Positions 1-12,131 of a stretch of 64,000 nt of DNA are shown piece after piece. Numbering within the stretch: the first letter of the stretch is position 1; the number at the start of each line of letters is the position of its first letter. The notes beneath the pieces are model-generated. The model made no database searches, had not been told where the DNA came from, and worked only from the letters and a program-made list of their open reading frames with translations. The position numbers and the translations under genes are program-made. This DNA comes from Acanthopleura granulata (Eukaryota; Mollusca; Polyplacophora; Chitonida; Chitonidae): the NCBI GenBank assembly GCA_016165875.1, contig JABBOT010000017.1, positions 1,465,330 to 1,529,329 of the forward strand. Direction: 5' to 3'.

Positions 1-950
1 TTATGCACTTTTGTGGCTTTTTGTGGAAACGGCCACACATGGATTTCACCAGTAAGGAAGTTGCAGCGACACAGGCTCGGGTAGTCTACCGGACGCAAAC
101 GGCGGAGATTCCGATGTCTTCAAAATGTGCGTGGACATAAGAAAAACCAGAACATCTGTCACATAGGTTCTCAAATCCAATCTCGCAACTTCGAGAAGTA
201 CATTTGTTATTGGAAAGCCATAATGCCATTTTTAATTTATGCAGCTCCCAAGAACATTTCCCTCGTACTACCTCAACCACGTTCACCGGTGTAGAAATGT
301 CGTTCAGTGCGTACATGAAGCAATCAGTATTCCTTTTCCATTAATAGTGTTGAAGACAAAAGGCATGTACTCTTTCCTGATGTACTCCATTGATTAATAT
401 GCTGCATTGTCTAAAACTCTTTTAGGGAAATAAGATGTTTCTCAATGGCAAGCGTCTGTGGAGAAAGCTGACATGGGTACAGTTCAGAAGTCAATTGTTT
501 GAAAGTCCAGCAACTCCCAACTGTGTTTCATATACAGAAAAGGCTTCAGTTTCTATTTGGCTTAAGGACCACCAAAGAGGATTTATAGAGGCAATAAAGA
601 CTTTGTTAATTTCAAAGAGAGCGGTCACGCTCTTAACAGCTTCTTTTTCTATTAGATGTTCAGATTTAGTTTCCATGCCCTTGATCTCAAACTCAAAATA
701 TCATCACAACTGTCAAGGTTAGGGATGTTTGCGCAAGATCCTCTTTAATATTGGTCAACTATAAAAGTAATTTCCAATGAAGACAACTGTCTTCCGCTTA
801 CCCATTGCGCCATCTGTCATGTTGGCTAATTACAAAATTAATTTCTAACTAAGGCAACTGTCATCTACTTAATGTAATATCGAAAGGGGGTCTAAGTTTA
901 CTTTTTAAACATTAACATGAACGGTTAGAACATACCCTTGAGGTAACTGA
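1..950. other. no supported gene
   Basis: Only short open frames on both strands, none with a recognisable domain, signal peptide or paired splice sites. AT-rich, non-repetitive by eye. Confidence 0.5.
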
Positions 951-952
951 GA

Positions 953-1045
953 CGAGGCTGAATTTCAACTGTACCGTGTGACTATTTGTTAACTATCACA
1001 CCCTCGTCGCTTCTCTGGTATCACTCTCAATGACTTTAGCCATTC
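953..1045 (+). repeat. interspersed repeat R3, copy
   Basis: Copy of a short family seen repeatedly in this window. Its core is an imperfect palindrome of the form TGTGA-TTTGC..A-TATCACA followed by a T-rich stretch containing TTTACTCTC. Divergent copies recur at 1,530, 1,800, 17,035 (-), 41,235, 59,725 (-) and 61,690. Confidence 0.5.
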
Positions 1046-1180
1046 ATATTGCGAAGATCATAATTTATCTACTTAGGAGAATATATTTTAACGATGTAAT
1101 TCAACACACTCTTTAAACAGACATGAATTATATATAAGCAAGTTCGATAATGTAAAATCCAATTTTATGGTGCAGACAGG

Positions 1181-1350
1181 CTATGCGATGACCCCGGGGT
1201 ATCTCACAATGCACTCACTGTGAGTTCGTCATGCTCATGATGGCTCCTCTCCGTCCGTACATGTGAAGATCTGGCAGCAACCTGTAGGTCGTAAAGTTCC
1301 TCAGTCTTCTCCCACCATAATTCTGACTATTGTCATTTTCTCAAACACTG
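1181..1350 (+). mobile_element. SINE-A copy, degenerate
   Basis: Aligns by eye with the tRNA-like head and body of the window's commonest SINE: the GTGAGTTC B-box region, the CTCTCCG..CGTAC block, the AGATCTGGCAGCAACC block and CTCCCACCATAAT. The 3' tail has decayed. Confidence 0.65.
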
Positions 1351-1529
1351 CAGAGCACTTGTTCCATAGCGATACTAACCGAAGGTGTTGCTTTTATTTG
1401 ATGTACAACAGTTCGTTTTGGAGATAGACCATACATTGTCCTCCTACGAGATACCGATGCACTACATAAGCCAACATAGTTAGAATCACTAACAAATCAA
1501 AATAACTTCAAGACGAAGATGCCTTAAAT

Positions 1530-1640
1530 TGACCAACCGCATGTCACCCTTTTGGTGTGATCATTTGCTAATTATCACACTGTCGGCTCTGCCTTAGTTT
1601 TACTCTTAATGGTGTCGTCCCTTAGATTGTATTCCTGTAT
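1530..1640 (+). repeat. interspersed repeat R3, copy
   Basis: Contains the palindromic core (GTGTGATCATTTGC..TTATCACAC) and the following TTTTACTCTTAATGG block shared with the other R3 copies. Confidence 0.6.
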
Positions 1641-1799
1641 AAACTGAGATTCCGATGGTGCGTTATTATGTCATTTATTCTATTAAAAGTGAGAAATTAT
1701 AGAAATTCAGTGACATTTGATAACATCACTACCTTATTATTACCTAGTTCTCCTTCGTCCATGCTACGTGTGGGTTGATTTTTAAGCATTTATATGACC

Positions 1800-1935
1800 A
1801 GTTGGAACAAAGGCCTAGGGTAAAGTGACAACAGACCGCATTACAACAGTTTTGCATGACCATTTGCCAAATATCACGCTGTCGTAATTCCTGTCGTTTT
1901 AATGTCGTCTCACAAATAAATTTATACACGTATTT
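1800..1935 (+). repeat. interspersed repeat R3, copy
   Basis: Carries CATTACAACAG, then the core CATTTGCCAAATATCACGCTGTCG, a longer version of the R3 match. Confidence 0.55.
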
Positions 1936-2261
1936 TTGGCGTTTCATGCCGTGCTCTGGCTATTCTAGGAAGTAAATGGAAAGTTACATAAGCGACAGAT
2001 TCGTGTACCAACCATATTATAAGGTAAAACAAAGGAGAACACAGTTTGAGACGACAGTGCGCAAAGGATTGGCCATCCTCACATTTACTGTTTTAAAAGA
2101 CTGTAACCCCGAAACACACGAATTTTTCTCCGAGGGAGTCATTGTTTTTACACGCAATCCCTGTTTTGTTGCTTATTGAAGATTGTTTCTCCAATCACGG
2201 GGAGTACCATTCCACTCTTGACTGGTCAACTACCACACGACTACTGACCCTATTACATGCC

Positions 2262-3900
2262 TTTCCAGATTATCTGACCTTTCTTTAAATCCTCGGTTGC
2301 AAAAGGAAATCGCTATTTTGTTTTTTTTTACGGTCTGTTCTTTCCGTGCAGGGTAGCTGCTAGAAAATCGCTATGGTCTCCAGTTGACGAGATTGACTAT
2401 TTTAAGCGTGGAATGGCATCTGTCTAGACCGGGACGATTCACAGAAGGGAGTAATGAAACCAATTTGGTCAACTCAAGTGGTACTATGCAACCATTACTG
2501 GGGTTTAGTCGTAAAACTTGTACACCATCAACAACGTGCGTCTTTTAAAGTTCTTAGCAATTTTACTTCCGCCAAAGGACGTTGTGTTTGTTTTTCGCGG
2601 CCGCAATTTATCTGTTTGGCCCGAAGTTTTACGGAAAGAAAGTTTAGAGTGTATTTGGATGAGTGCACCATTGTAGAGAGGATCATTTGGCGTTGAACCA
2701 TGAACCATTGCAATGAATGGTGGTGGTGGGTCGAATCGTGATCCAGGCTCAGGTTTTGATGTAAACAGTTCTTCGTTATCAAGATTACAGTGTTGTCGCT
2801 TTGAAGGAAAAAGGGAATTGTGCTCGAGCAAAATTTTGCACAGGGGATGGAGAGGGGGTGGGGAGGGTGGCTTTTATTTGTTAAGGTAATATAATGAAGA
2901 ATATTTAACTTACTTTAAATTTTGATTGGAGGTTTGCACTTTATATGCGTCTAACGTATGGTGTTGCAACAAGGAATATTTTTGTGCTTCGCAAATTTTT
3001 AGTCCACACACACTGTGCCCAATAGGAATCTACAGTTGCATTGTACACATCCAACAGTGAAGAAATCCTTGTAATTTATTGGGCTATCGCACTATGTGTG
3101 TTATTTCAGTTCTCGTACAACGGTTAACATGGCTCCACATTCAACGCTCAAAAACTCGATTGATGACAATGATGAAGTTCGTAGTCATAGGATTATAATC
3201 ACCATCACGACGACGAATAATCCAATCATTTTGCTACTTGCAATTAACAAGCTTTAATCCCGAAAAAGCATCCTGATCGAACGTAATAACGTAGGTCCTA
3301 GATATACAATGAAGAACGACAAAAATCGAGTACACCAAGTCACGTGCGTATATTTATCTAGATAAATCTTATTGCATAGCTTTGTTACACAATACAGGCT
3401 TTATGCCTTGGTTGTCAATTTGCTTTGCTTGGAGGAAAATTGGATTACATACATTAGGCTTACGAACTGAAAAACGACATCTCCAAACAGGTATATTACA
3501 TTATTATATGTAGGGTTACAACCACTACAACAACCATCCTATGATTGGTTCGAATTTAAAACTTCCGTTATGCCATGCACAATCATTTGTTGCGATGAGT
3601 GTCTTTCGGCACGGTCATCACATGCGACTTTTCAACATCCATTTCCCAAATTTACACCCTAAAGGGTGTGATCGTTAGAGATTCCTGCTCCTATTTTGCC
3701 TGTATATCATAGTAACACACTTTCAGCACAGTAAATATAGCCTTAAAAGGTGTATTCATGGATAAACTGGTTATTTTAATACATTTGCACCCTTTATGCA
3801 CCATTTAAACTTAGAGTGTACTGATGTGACAGTTATGTGCAAACTTGGTTTAGAGTTTAGAAATATTTGTTAGCCAATCACTGCGTGGTGGTTGTAGTGG
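2262..3900. other. no supported gene
   Basis: Short overlapping frames on both strands around 2,450-2,830 have no domain or splice support. A T-rich run lies near 2,320 and a G-rich run near 2,845-2,870. Nothing else stands out. Confidence 0.45.
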
Positions 3901-3907
3901 ATATTAC

Positions 3908-4030
3908 CTACGTGTGGGGCCATATCACAGCCCCTACAAATGCTAGTTACTGGAAATGGACGACTGAGATGGCTTTGGCTACAGCAAGCGAGATGTATCT
4001 CAATTAACGGGGAGTTGTGGCAGCACAGGT
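3908..4030 (-). CDS. candidate internal exon, cysteine-rich
   Basis: Read on the minus strand, an acceptor (TTTTACGTCAG) precedes 4,030 and a donor (GTAATA) follows 3,908. The enclosed 123 nt is 2 + 40 codons + 1, so both flanking introns are phase 1. The 40 residues contain six cysteines, including two CC pairs and a CRGC motif. That matches modular extracellular proteins, but no family is recognised. It has the same strand and phase as the candidate exon at 5,027-5,224, so the two could belong to one gene. No signal-peptide exon or terminal exon was found. Chance is possible. Confidence 0.3.
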
Positions 4031-5026
4031 CTGACGTAAAATACCGAGGTAAAAATCGTGAGGAGATACAGGTACACCAGGACAATTGCGCTTCACGCAG
4101 AGTTACGACAGTTTATATATGAAATAACTAAATAAAATAAACAAATAAAAAGAATAGCGCCGTATATGTATGTTGGCAACAGTCGCTTTTGCTTGTCACT
4201 TGAATGACTTGGGAACTCCTTGCAATACTGCATGTAACCAGGTAAAGATAAACCTTACATAAACCGTCCAATGAAATCTCTAAGCAGAAACCAGAGGCAT
4301 ACTCCAATTGGTCACAACATATTCATCGCGCTGGCACCGTCAACTGCTGAGATCTTCTTTGAGCTGAACTTCTCTATTTAATAAGGATGCCAGAGTCAAG
4401 TGTGAAGGCATGAAAGAGTGTTTTGGGGGTAACGAGAATGGTGGGCCCGGTGAACGGTATTGGTGTTCCTGTGCTAAAGCATGATGTTCCCCTGGATATA
4501 TCCTGGTAGCAGCGTAATGTAGATTGTCTTACATGTGATGTCTATCATGGCATCATACATGTCAACTGAGCGGACATGTCGAGGTTCGGAGGGAATTTTG
4601 CTAAGTTTTCTTTATATTTATTTAATTTACACTTTCCTGGCGGTGACGGATATCCATGTTTGAGCATTCTTAAACGAATCAGGATATGACTGTGAACAAA
4701 CTATATATTATGTTGATTTCCAATTTCAACTGATTATTAAGCTGGTTTCCATCTTCAATCTCATACCAAGAGCCTTAACTGCTCCGTGATTCCAAATTGT
4801 CTGGGCCAATTTATGGTTGAAATGTTGCAAATGTGGCCATATACACTAATCGTTGATTCATTTATACATGTTGTTTCACACACACTTCTTTGGTCACGTG
4901 GAACAGCACATATATAGCCAAACATTGTGTTACATTCGTCACTGTGGCCGCTTTGGTTGTTCCTTTTAAAGTTCATCACATCAATCAATATAATGAAAAC
5001 CTCCAACGGTATTTGATGAAGTTTAC

Positions 5027-5224
5027 CTGCTACAGAAGCGAGACATTTCCACCGGTCTCCATCACATTCCATCCCCGGGAAAGACGTCTGGACACTAGGG
5101 CCAAACTGATTTAACGATAACACATGTTCAAGTTGACTTTGCTGAAAGCAATACACCGTGGGAGAATAAATGGTGAGACTGAACAGTTCCTTCCCTCTAG
5201 GTCTGACTGCCTTTGGAAATCGAA
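5027..5224 (-). CDS. candidate internal exon, phase 1-1
   Basis: Minus strand: a strong pyrimidine-rich acceptor (TTTTTCTTGTGTTTCAATGCAG) ends just before 5,224 and a GTAAAC donor begins at 5,026. The interval is 198 nt, exactly 2 + 65 codons + 1, with no stop. The peptide has three cysteines near its ends (VYCF, MECDGDRWKC). No domain is recognised. The downstream frame contains FGYICAVP and two N-glycosylation sequons, superficially like the end of a C-type lectin domain, but it does not connect in phase. I infer part of a host secreted-protein gene; it may be incomplete or decayed. Confidence 0.35.
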
Positions 5225-5524
5225 CTGCATTGAAACACAAGAAAAACGAAATAGGAAATAGCCCACGTTATTCCCCAAGGGTATAGACATAAAATTCCAA
5301 TCCGGGCGTGGGCTGTACATCAGACTGAAACTAAACTACACTAGCCAGTATTAATGTGCCAAAAGGGTCTGCTTAAATCTTTAAGTACCGAACTTGAAAA
5401 GCAGTGCGAGGTAATTGGAACTAACCGAGACAACCGTTTCTCTCAGATTTGTTGGTGTGCCAACTTATTTTTTCTGAACAGCTTATACATTAAAACACTT
5501 AATGACAAGATGTTGTCTACGTAA

Positions 5525-5568
5525 AGTTGTGCAGTGTAGCAGAAAAGTTGTGTAGTGTAGCAGAAAAG
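5525..5568. repeat. 22-bp tandem duplication
   Basis: The unit GTTGTGYAGTGTAGCAGAAAA is present twice back to back, differing at one position. Confidence 0.8.
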
Positions 5569-5692
5569 GCTTCATCACCCACTAAATATAAATCTGCACC
5601 TGTTAAATTGTCCATAAAGACCTTCACGCGTTTATTTAATAGTTTCATATTCCTTACCTTACCTTAAACTCCATTCATTATACCTGTGAATC

Positions 5693-5818
5693 GTACGTGG
5701 GAAGATCCGCCAGTAGCCTGGGCTGTGTCAGGTTTCCTCCCACCACAGGCCGGCCGCTGTCGAATATGGAAAATATTCTTGAGAACAGAGTAAATGACCA
5801 AAGAAATAAATAAATTAT
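5693..5818 (+). mobile_element. SINE-A copy, 3' part
   Basis: Contains CGTACGTGGGAAGATCYGCCAG, TTTCCTCCCACCA, the GGCCGGCCGC block, AATATTCTTGAGAACAG and an AAATAAATAAAT tail, in SINE-A order. Confidence 0.75.
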
Positions 5819-6059
5819 ACCTGTGAACAATTATGCAATTTGCGGAACTGGCAGAGTTCTTATTATACTGTCTTTCATAAGGACATTGACTTATGTGATA
5901 TCGGAAAGATGTGTGTAGCGATAATGACGCTTGGTTTGGCAGCCTGAAAATGCTCTTAACACATGGTCGTAGTTCCGACAGCGGAGGTTTAAGGCGTGTT
6001 GATATGTTAAGGCAAGTGACAAAGTGAGTTAACCGCTATATGGTGTACATGTACCAATT

Positions 6060-6150
6060 CGAGTTTGCCGATATTTGCCATGTGACAACACAGCATTTCG
6101 GATAATTCTAGACCAAGGATGTCCAACAAACTGAATTAACATCATCACAT
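6060..6150 (-). repeat. interspersed repeat R4, copy
   Basis: On the minus strand it reads TTGGACATCCTTGGTCTAGAATT and TGCTGTGTTGTCACAT. The same order recurs at 58,500, 59,240 and 61,560 on the plus strand. Confidence 0.6.
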
Positions 6151-6331
6151 TTTGCTTCTCCAATACTGCTAAAACAACTGTGCTTAGGGGCTTATGACTT
6201 GCTCGGGGACAAAACATCCGAATAATACACGGCTTGGGACCTATGTCACTTAACATTATCAAGGAATCACACACGATGTGTGAAAATAGCAATGATGCCC
6301 ACGGGGCGAGTGAAGTAACGGATAACGACAT

Positions 6332-8529
6332 TGGTCTCTGTCGTAACGACCTACCCCCGGGACAAGGATCATGGTTATCTTGTTAGGGAAATAATATAAC
6401 AGAACTTGGGGATAACATAAAAAAAGTCAGACATGCCGGAAGAAATAGGCGGAAAACGCGTGAACACGTTGAGGTATACCTGCTAGAACTGGAAATCTAG
6501 GCCTCTGTAACAGACATTCGTGAACACCAATCGTTAGTCTTTGTGAGGGTTACACGTTAACGATGAAAAAGTTCAATTTTGTTCAAAAAAAAAGAAAAAA
6601 AAACCCACGGAAGAACTAAGAAAAGTATATAAAGTAGGAAACAGGCATGGATTCACGTTAAAAGCAATCAGTCTTTGGAAATGTTGAAATGACGCAAAGA
6701 ATGTTAGGGACGCGTAAAGTTATTCCTCTCTGTAGAATGGGCTGACGGGCACAGTATGCTAGCTACAGCCGGAGGCTATCATACACCATGCACCGTGTCA
6801 CACGAGTCCAACAAGTCCATTCTAAATGATGTTTACAGCACAAAACAGGGGCCGGTTCACTTTAGCAGGATAGTCTGTGCTCGAGGTGTACAATTTTTGT
6901 TTTAAAACCTCTGTACAGAACAAAACACAACTGCCAGTTGTGGTGATAAAATTGTCACCATGATGCGTGTGGCGACTCTTCTTCGTAGTCCTTGTAGCAC
7001 TCACATGATAGAGATGGAAATGGACCAACTAGGTTGATAAATTGGCCTCTCAAAAGGTTTCGGAATTTTAGGACGGAGAGCAAGTAGTTTTATCCTTTTT
7101 TTAAAATTTAAAAACAAATTCCTACAAGCTATACTGTGGGCCTGCATTTTGATAGATCATGTGGACAAATAGATCGTTTTGTGTAATCAGAAAGTCAGTG
7201 TTATCCCCGTCCTTGTACATATAGTCCACACCGAAAGTGTCATGAGACAAGTTGAAATTTATACGGTATGTGTTCATTTACCATTTTGAATTCATTATGT
7301 TTTCCACTGTAATAACACTTCTACTTGCACAGACTTCCCCTTTTCTGGGATTTACCCAACGAAATGGTCCTTCCCTTCAACTTGAAACAGAGGAGTTAGA
7401 GTAACATCTTCGAGGACCTGTCTTTCTCTAAGGATGTGTTTGTACTGTTTGAATGGTATATTTTGTGACCGGTTTCGTTAATATTTCGACATTTGATCGA
7501 CGTATTTTGACAATCGACAATCCGAACTTAAATCCATACAGAAAGCACACTGACACGTAAGAGGTATTCCTACTGACTTTATAGCAACCTACCGAACACT
7601 TTAGTGAATGGGTTATGGAAGAGCCATTCGATTTCCTCATTATAACACGTTTGCCAAAAGTACATTCTCCAATTAAAAAAAAAGTGGCGTCATCACGTGA
7701 GCCATCACTGCCCGACACAAACCGCATTCCTAATACGAAGGCAAAATAATATCAACCTCTGGGTCAGAGTTTTTTTTATCGGTGTAAGGGTACCACTATC
7801 GCAGAGGAAAACTGATAAACAAATGGGTTGTTTAACTCACAGGCAGGGGCAGGTCTTACACAAGATCAAACAAAGAAACACAAAGACGCTAGACTAAGTT
7901 CCATACATATATTTGAACAGAATAAACAAATAGTACAACTAAAAATTATATACACAGCAATACAGATAATTACAAAAATATATATTGTTCCTTACGGATG
8001 TTAGCATCCGAAGGGCAAGTCAACCCACGTAAATATAGAATCCACAGTTCTTCGGAATTCTCGAAGTGAAGTTTGACAAGTCCTGTAGTAACGAACAGCA
8101 GAGGTCGCGGTACGCCGGCGATGGTAGCCAACTCTCCGGCAGGGTGCAAGTTTCTTTGGCTGATGGGTTGTCAATAGCGTCCGTAATGCCAACCTGGCGA
8201 TGTATGTTTCACTCCTCGGAAATATACACAAAGTCACTTTCAGGGTAAACTGTGCTGAAATGTACGTAATCTCACAAAGAGACAAACAGCGATACAAGCT
8301 CCAAAAGAACGTCTCACACCAAATAACAATTGGCGAAACACAAGCTCACAAAGTGCTACGTACCCGAAAATATGCACAAAATGACAAAACTGTCGAAAGG
8401 CCTGTAAGCCAATATTTCCAAAATCCCACAAAAACCCTTCTTCGTAGACAAGAGGAAATATGACTAGCGTGGACACAAGTAACACGACTGCTCTAAAAAT
8501 GGACGTGAGAAAATGAATACCAGCTTTTT
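6332..8529. other. no supported gene
   Basis: Several open frames of 60-100 codons lie on both strands, for example 7,428-7,727 (-) and 8,240-8,533 (-, rich in hydrophobic residues). None has a recognised domain or a clean acceptor/donor pair. An A-rich run lies near 6,585-6,602. Confidence 0.4.
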
Positions 8530-8802
8530 TCACTTTCTCTCATATTTATAGCCTAGCGTAAGGAAATCCCTGGATGGTCTGTCTACAGTATGGGTACATC
8601 TTTCCAGAATATACGCTTCATGCACAATGACACGAAACTGATAAACACAGCAGCCTCGAGAACACGTGAATGAATTCCAGTGCAGGCTATAACGTACACA
8701 GGGAGAAAAATGTAGGTCAGACACAGACCTGGTTAGCGTGAAAACAAGTAAAGAAAATATAATACAATATTTAAAGACGGGTTTCGTAACAATCGGTGTC
8801 AC
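8530..8802 (-). CDS. candidate small secreted protein
   Basis: A 90-residue frame starts with ATG and has a classic signal-peptide profile. Basic residues come first (TKPVFK), then a hydrophobic core (CIIFSLLVFTL), then a polar stretch. The mature part holds five cysteines, including SRGCC. No family is recognised and no splice sites or promoter were identified. It may be a single small gene, a first exon, or a chance frame. Confidence 0.25.
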   Translation of the reverse strand: MTPIVTKPVFKYCIIFSLLVFTLTRSVSDLHFSPCVRYSLHWNSFTCSRGCCVYQFRVIVHEAYILERCTHTVDRPSRDFLTLGYKYERK

Positions 8803-9549
8803 TAAAATGGTACACGATTTGAAAACCGGTTTTATTCATGCGCCTAGAACATCCAATGCGTCTTTTCCTCGTCGCTGAAAACTGTTCACGGCTTCAGTTT
8901 TATATGAATTCGTCCTAATTTATTCGTAAAGTATATCTTTTTATTGCTGTGGTCGTTGGCGTTATTTGTTTGTTTTGGAAATCTTGACCAGGAACGCCAA
9001 ATTTAACTGACGATTGATATACGAATGTCGGTTTCCACGCCTAGCTTCAGTGTTACATAATTTGATTATCCGTCTGGCAAATTGACTTCTCAAGTTTTAC
9101 AAGGATGAATGAACGACAGTATTCACGCCCTGTCCATGATAAAACCAGACAGGGTTTTTTTTGTAGCCTCCACTCTGCTGGAACCGATGTCAACTATTTC
9201 AATTTAGATTTTCTACTCTTTAGTTCAGGTCCGTTCTCAGAATTAAACCCAAGTCTATCATTTAGAAGACGATGATTGGTATACAGGAGGCAAATGGTTG
9301 ACGATAATCATCATATGTACATCTATAGAATGTGGCTCCAATGTGTCTCGTTTTGTTGCAAACTCGGGATTTAACCATTTTCCAAATTATCAACTAATGA
9401 TTTGCAGATATTAGTGCAAACATAGAAACTTGCATATAAAGATGGACACATACAATGTACTCTGTGTACTGTTGAATAAGTTTGACTCTTCTTGTAAAGT
9501 ATCAATGTGAAATCAATCAATGTGAAAATTGTCTCTTTGGATGTTAATG

Positions 9550-9602
9550 TAATAATATTAATAATAATGATAATAATAATAATAATAATAACAATAATAA
9601 TG
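9550..9602. repeat. AAT-type microsatellite
   Basis: Imperfect (ATA/AAT)n tract with TGA and ACA interruptions. Confidence 0.9.
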
Positions 9603-10187
9603 AATTGTAGGAAATATTCAGTGCAATCGGATTTCGATACAACTGGCCACAGAGATTTAATGGATCGGTCCTTCGTTCAGTTAAGACCAAGCGTGCATAC
9701 GTCAATTTAAATGCCTGTATGGCTTATTCATTGAAAGTTGCTGATAGATAGATAAGGAGATGGGCGTTAGAGGAAGGTAAATAGGCTATAAGCTTATCTT
9801 CTTCGATGAAAAAAAACAGCCTTCATCAATAGTACCATCTGCACATGAAAAGATAAAAAAAATATGCGTGTGTTCGGTAAATACGTTATTCTCTAGGTCC
9901 ATACTATATTTCCACTAAAAGTGTGCTATTTACTTCCGATCCAGAGACCATGAAAATCAATTTCGAAACTCTCCCCAGGCGCTGGAGCGGGAGATATGTC
10001 GAGGTCGTTACGCAATGCGTTACCGGATATGTCTGGGAAATAATCTCTACAAAAGTGAATTTTCTTCTTTGTAATAAGATTATATACCAGATAGAGCCGC
10101 AAGCCAAAGACCTTTTTGGGGATGTGATTTTAAATGTCGACAATTTTTGTTTAAGAATTTGCGTTAAGAATTAAAGACAGCTGTTTC

Positions 10188-10433
10188 ATTTATTAATTTA
10201 TTCCATTGTTGTTTTACGCCGTACTCAAGAAAATTACACTTATACGATAGCGGCCAGCATTATGGTGGGAGGAAACCCGACAGAGGCCTGGGAAACCCAC
10301 GACCATGCGTAGATGTCTGGCAGATCTTCCCACGTACGGCCGGATAGGAAGCCAGCATGAGCTTGACTTGAACTCACAGAGACCGGATTGGTGGGAGGCA
10401 TCTGGTCCTAGACTGAGCCACGGAGGCCCCAAC
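10188..10433 (-). mobile_element. SINE-A copy, near full length
   Basis: Minus-oriented. From left to right it shows the reversed AAATAAAT tail, the TTTTACGCCGTACTCAAGAAAATT block, the reversed TACGATAGCGGCCAGCATTATGGTGGGAGG block, CCCACGTACGGCCGG, the reversed B-box GAACTCACAGAGACCGGATTGG and the reversed head TGAGCCACGGAGGCCCC. A stretch between A and B boxes is missing. Possible target-site duplications CAGCTGTTTCA and CACCTGTTTCG flank it. Confidence 0.85.
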
Positions 10434-10439
10434 ACCTGT

Positions 10440-11844
10440 TTCGGTTTGGTAGGTCTATGTTATCGGCTCCAAATTTAGGTTTTGAAGGTTTTAATGCCAA
10501 CAGATTAAAGCAGGATATCCAAACATGAAATATAATCAATGTGTAGAAAACATACAGGCATTTGGGCATTTTATAATAAGTATCACATTTTATTTTAATG
10601 CTGCAAACTGCAGACAAGTAATATCTCAGCAAAAAAAAAACCAGGTTGTAATGGCTTTGTTGTTGGAAAAATGCAATTAAATAGCTCTCAGGTCGAATCG
10701 TAAACACTGGCCTTCACGCGGTTTCTTTGAAAAGGGCATGGCTATAAAATCAGCGACAGATTATTTCTGTTGCGAGGACATTTGCTTCGTAGTTTTCGCA
10801 CGAATTCAGGTTTATACGGTACGCCACGTTGGGATTTCGGGATGTATTGAACGCTAGACAGAACCCACTGATTGATGTAATTATTTAACCATATCAGCAA
10901 CAGACACGGCAAACAATCTACTGATCTAAGCCTAAGCGTAAAAGAAACGAACCTGACTTAGATACAGAGTTTACTCACTGTTTTTTTTTCTGGAAACAAA
11001 TGATGAAGTATTCGAGTTACGTGATCTTGTGAATTCTATTTTTCGATCAAGTCCAGAAACTGCATGACAATATGTGTATTACTCTCTCCACAGGCAGCTA
11101 CACGTGAAGAAATTAGTGTGTTCTTTTGCACCATGGCTCGCAATGACCGCAGGAAATAGTTGTAGGTTACATGCGTGTCAAGCTTACCATGATATGTAAC
11201 ATCTTGTAACCAACTGTTGCACAAAATAGGGTAACTCTTATTGCACAAGCACTCCCTTGACATCCCAGTCGGAGTAAACAGCTGGTACGTCATGCCATAC
11301 ATGTTATTAAAGATGAATGAGAGACTCTTATATACCTTATTTACCTTATATAACTATTTCAAGTCGAGTATTGCCAACTATGGTAATTGTTTGCATTTCA
11401 CAGCAAATCCACTACGTTTGTGGTGTGCACTAACTATAAAGAAATTAATAATTTCATATCTTTATAACGTTTAGTCACAAATGTGTAAATGTACATATAT
11501 ACCTACTGCCGGACGAGTAGATTTCATTCCTAATCTTTCTCAATATGACATATGAATATTTTTCATGCAGAATATTTTCCATGTGCATAGTTTTGAGCAA
11601 CATCTTTTTAATTTTATTCCTAGCAATTTTGAAACCACGAGCACTGCAAATTCGAATGGCAGAGGAATCATTACTTTATGTCAAACTTGTAGTTTGTAAG
11701 CCTTTTGCATATTATATAGATAACGGTGATTAGCATCCAGAACTACCGTGTGACAATTGGATTGTTTGGCCGAGTGTGTTTCAGAAGTAATGCTTTTCGC
11801 TATAAACTCACTGATGAGATGAGATCTCTGTCATGAATTTTGTC
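10440..11844. other. no supported gene
   Basis: A minus-strand frame ending near 10,560 encodes a signal-peptide-like start (MPKCLYVFYTLIIF) but has no donor. Otherwise there are only short AT-rich frames. Confidence 0.4.
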
Positions 11845-12000
11845 ACTTTAGTGTGCTGATATCTTTATTATGCCTCTGTCTGGAATTAAATCCCAGTAAT
11901 GCACACATATGTGGACACTCCGCTGTCTTTTCAACACTTCAATTATATTGTAACTTGCACAATTCAGACTGTAATGTCACTAAAAGTGATAACCAAATAT

Positions 12001-12021
12001 ATATATATATATATATATATA
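12001..12021. repeat. TA microsatellite
   Basis: Uninterrupted (TA)n within the LINE leader frame. Confidence 0.95.
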
Positions 12022-12104
12022 TTTTGATAGACAACCAGAATCTCTTGTACTTCGTCCGGAACACATTTTATTTATGCATTACTGTTAACTTGTTGTTATT
12101 AGGT

Positions 12105-12131
12105 GGAGATGTTGAACTGAACCCTGGACCC
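12105..12131 (+). other. 2A ribosome-skipping motif
   Basis: Encodes GDVELNPGP, a full match to the D-V/I-E-x-N-P-G-P 2A consensus, right after a leucine-rich hydrophobic run (NLLLLG). The motif makes ribosomes skip the Gly-Pro bond, releasing the upstream peptide. It is known in some APE-type non-LTR elements of invertebrates. A degenerate relative (CLELNPS) lies upstream at about 11,876-11,896. Confidence 0.85.

Noticed and set aside
4761..5020. C-type lectin ending (FGYICAVP) joined to the exon at 5,027
   Set aside because: All AG acceptors giving this frame would need phase 2, but the exon donor is phase 1.
6029..6331. 100-codon minus frame with a signal-peptide-like start
   Set aside because: Most of its second half is repeat R4; no donor after the hydrophobic start.
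9550..9602. coding frame through isoleucine-rich stretch
   Set aside because: Translation of an AAT-type microsatellite.
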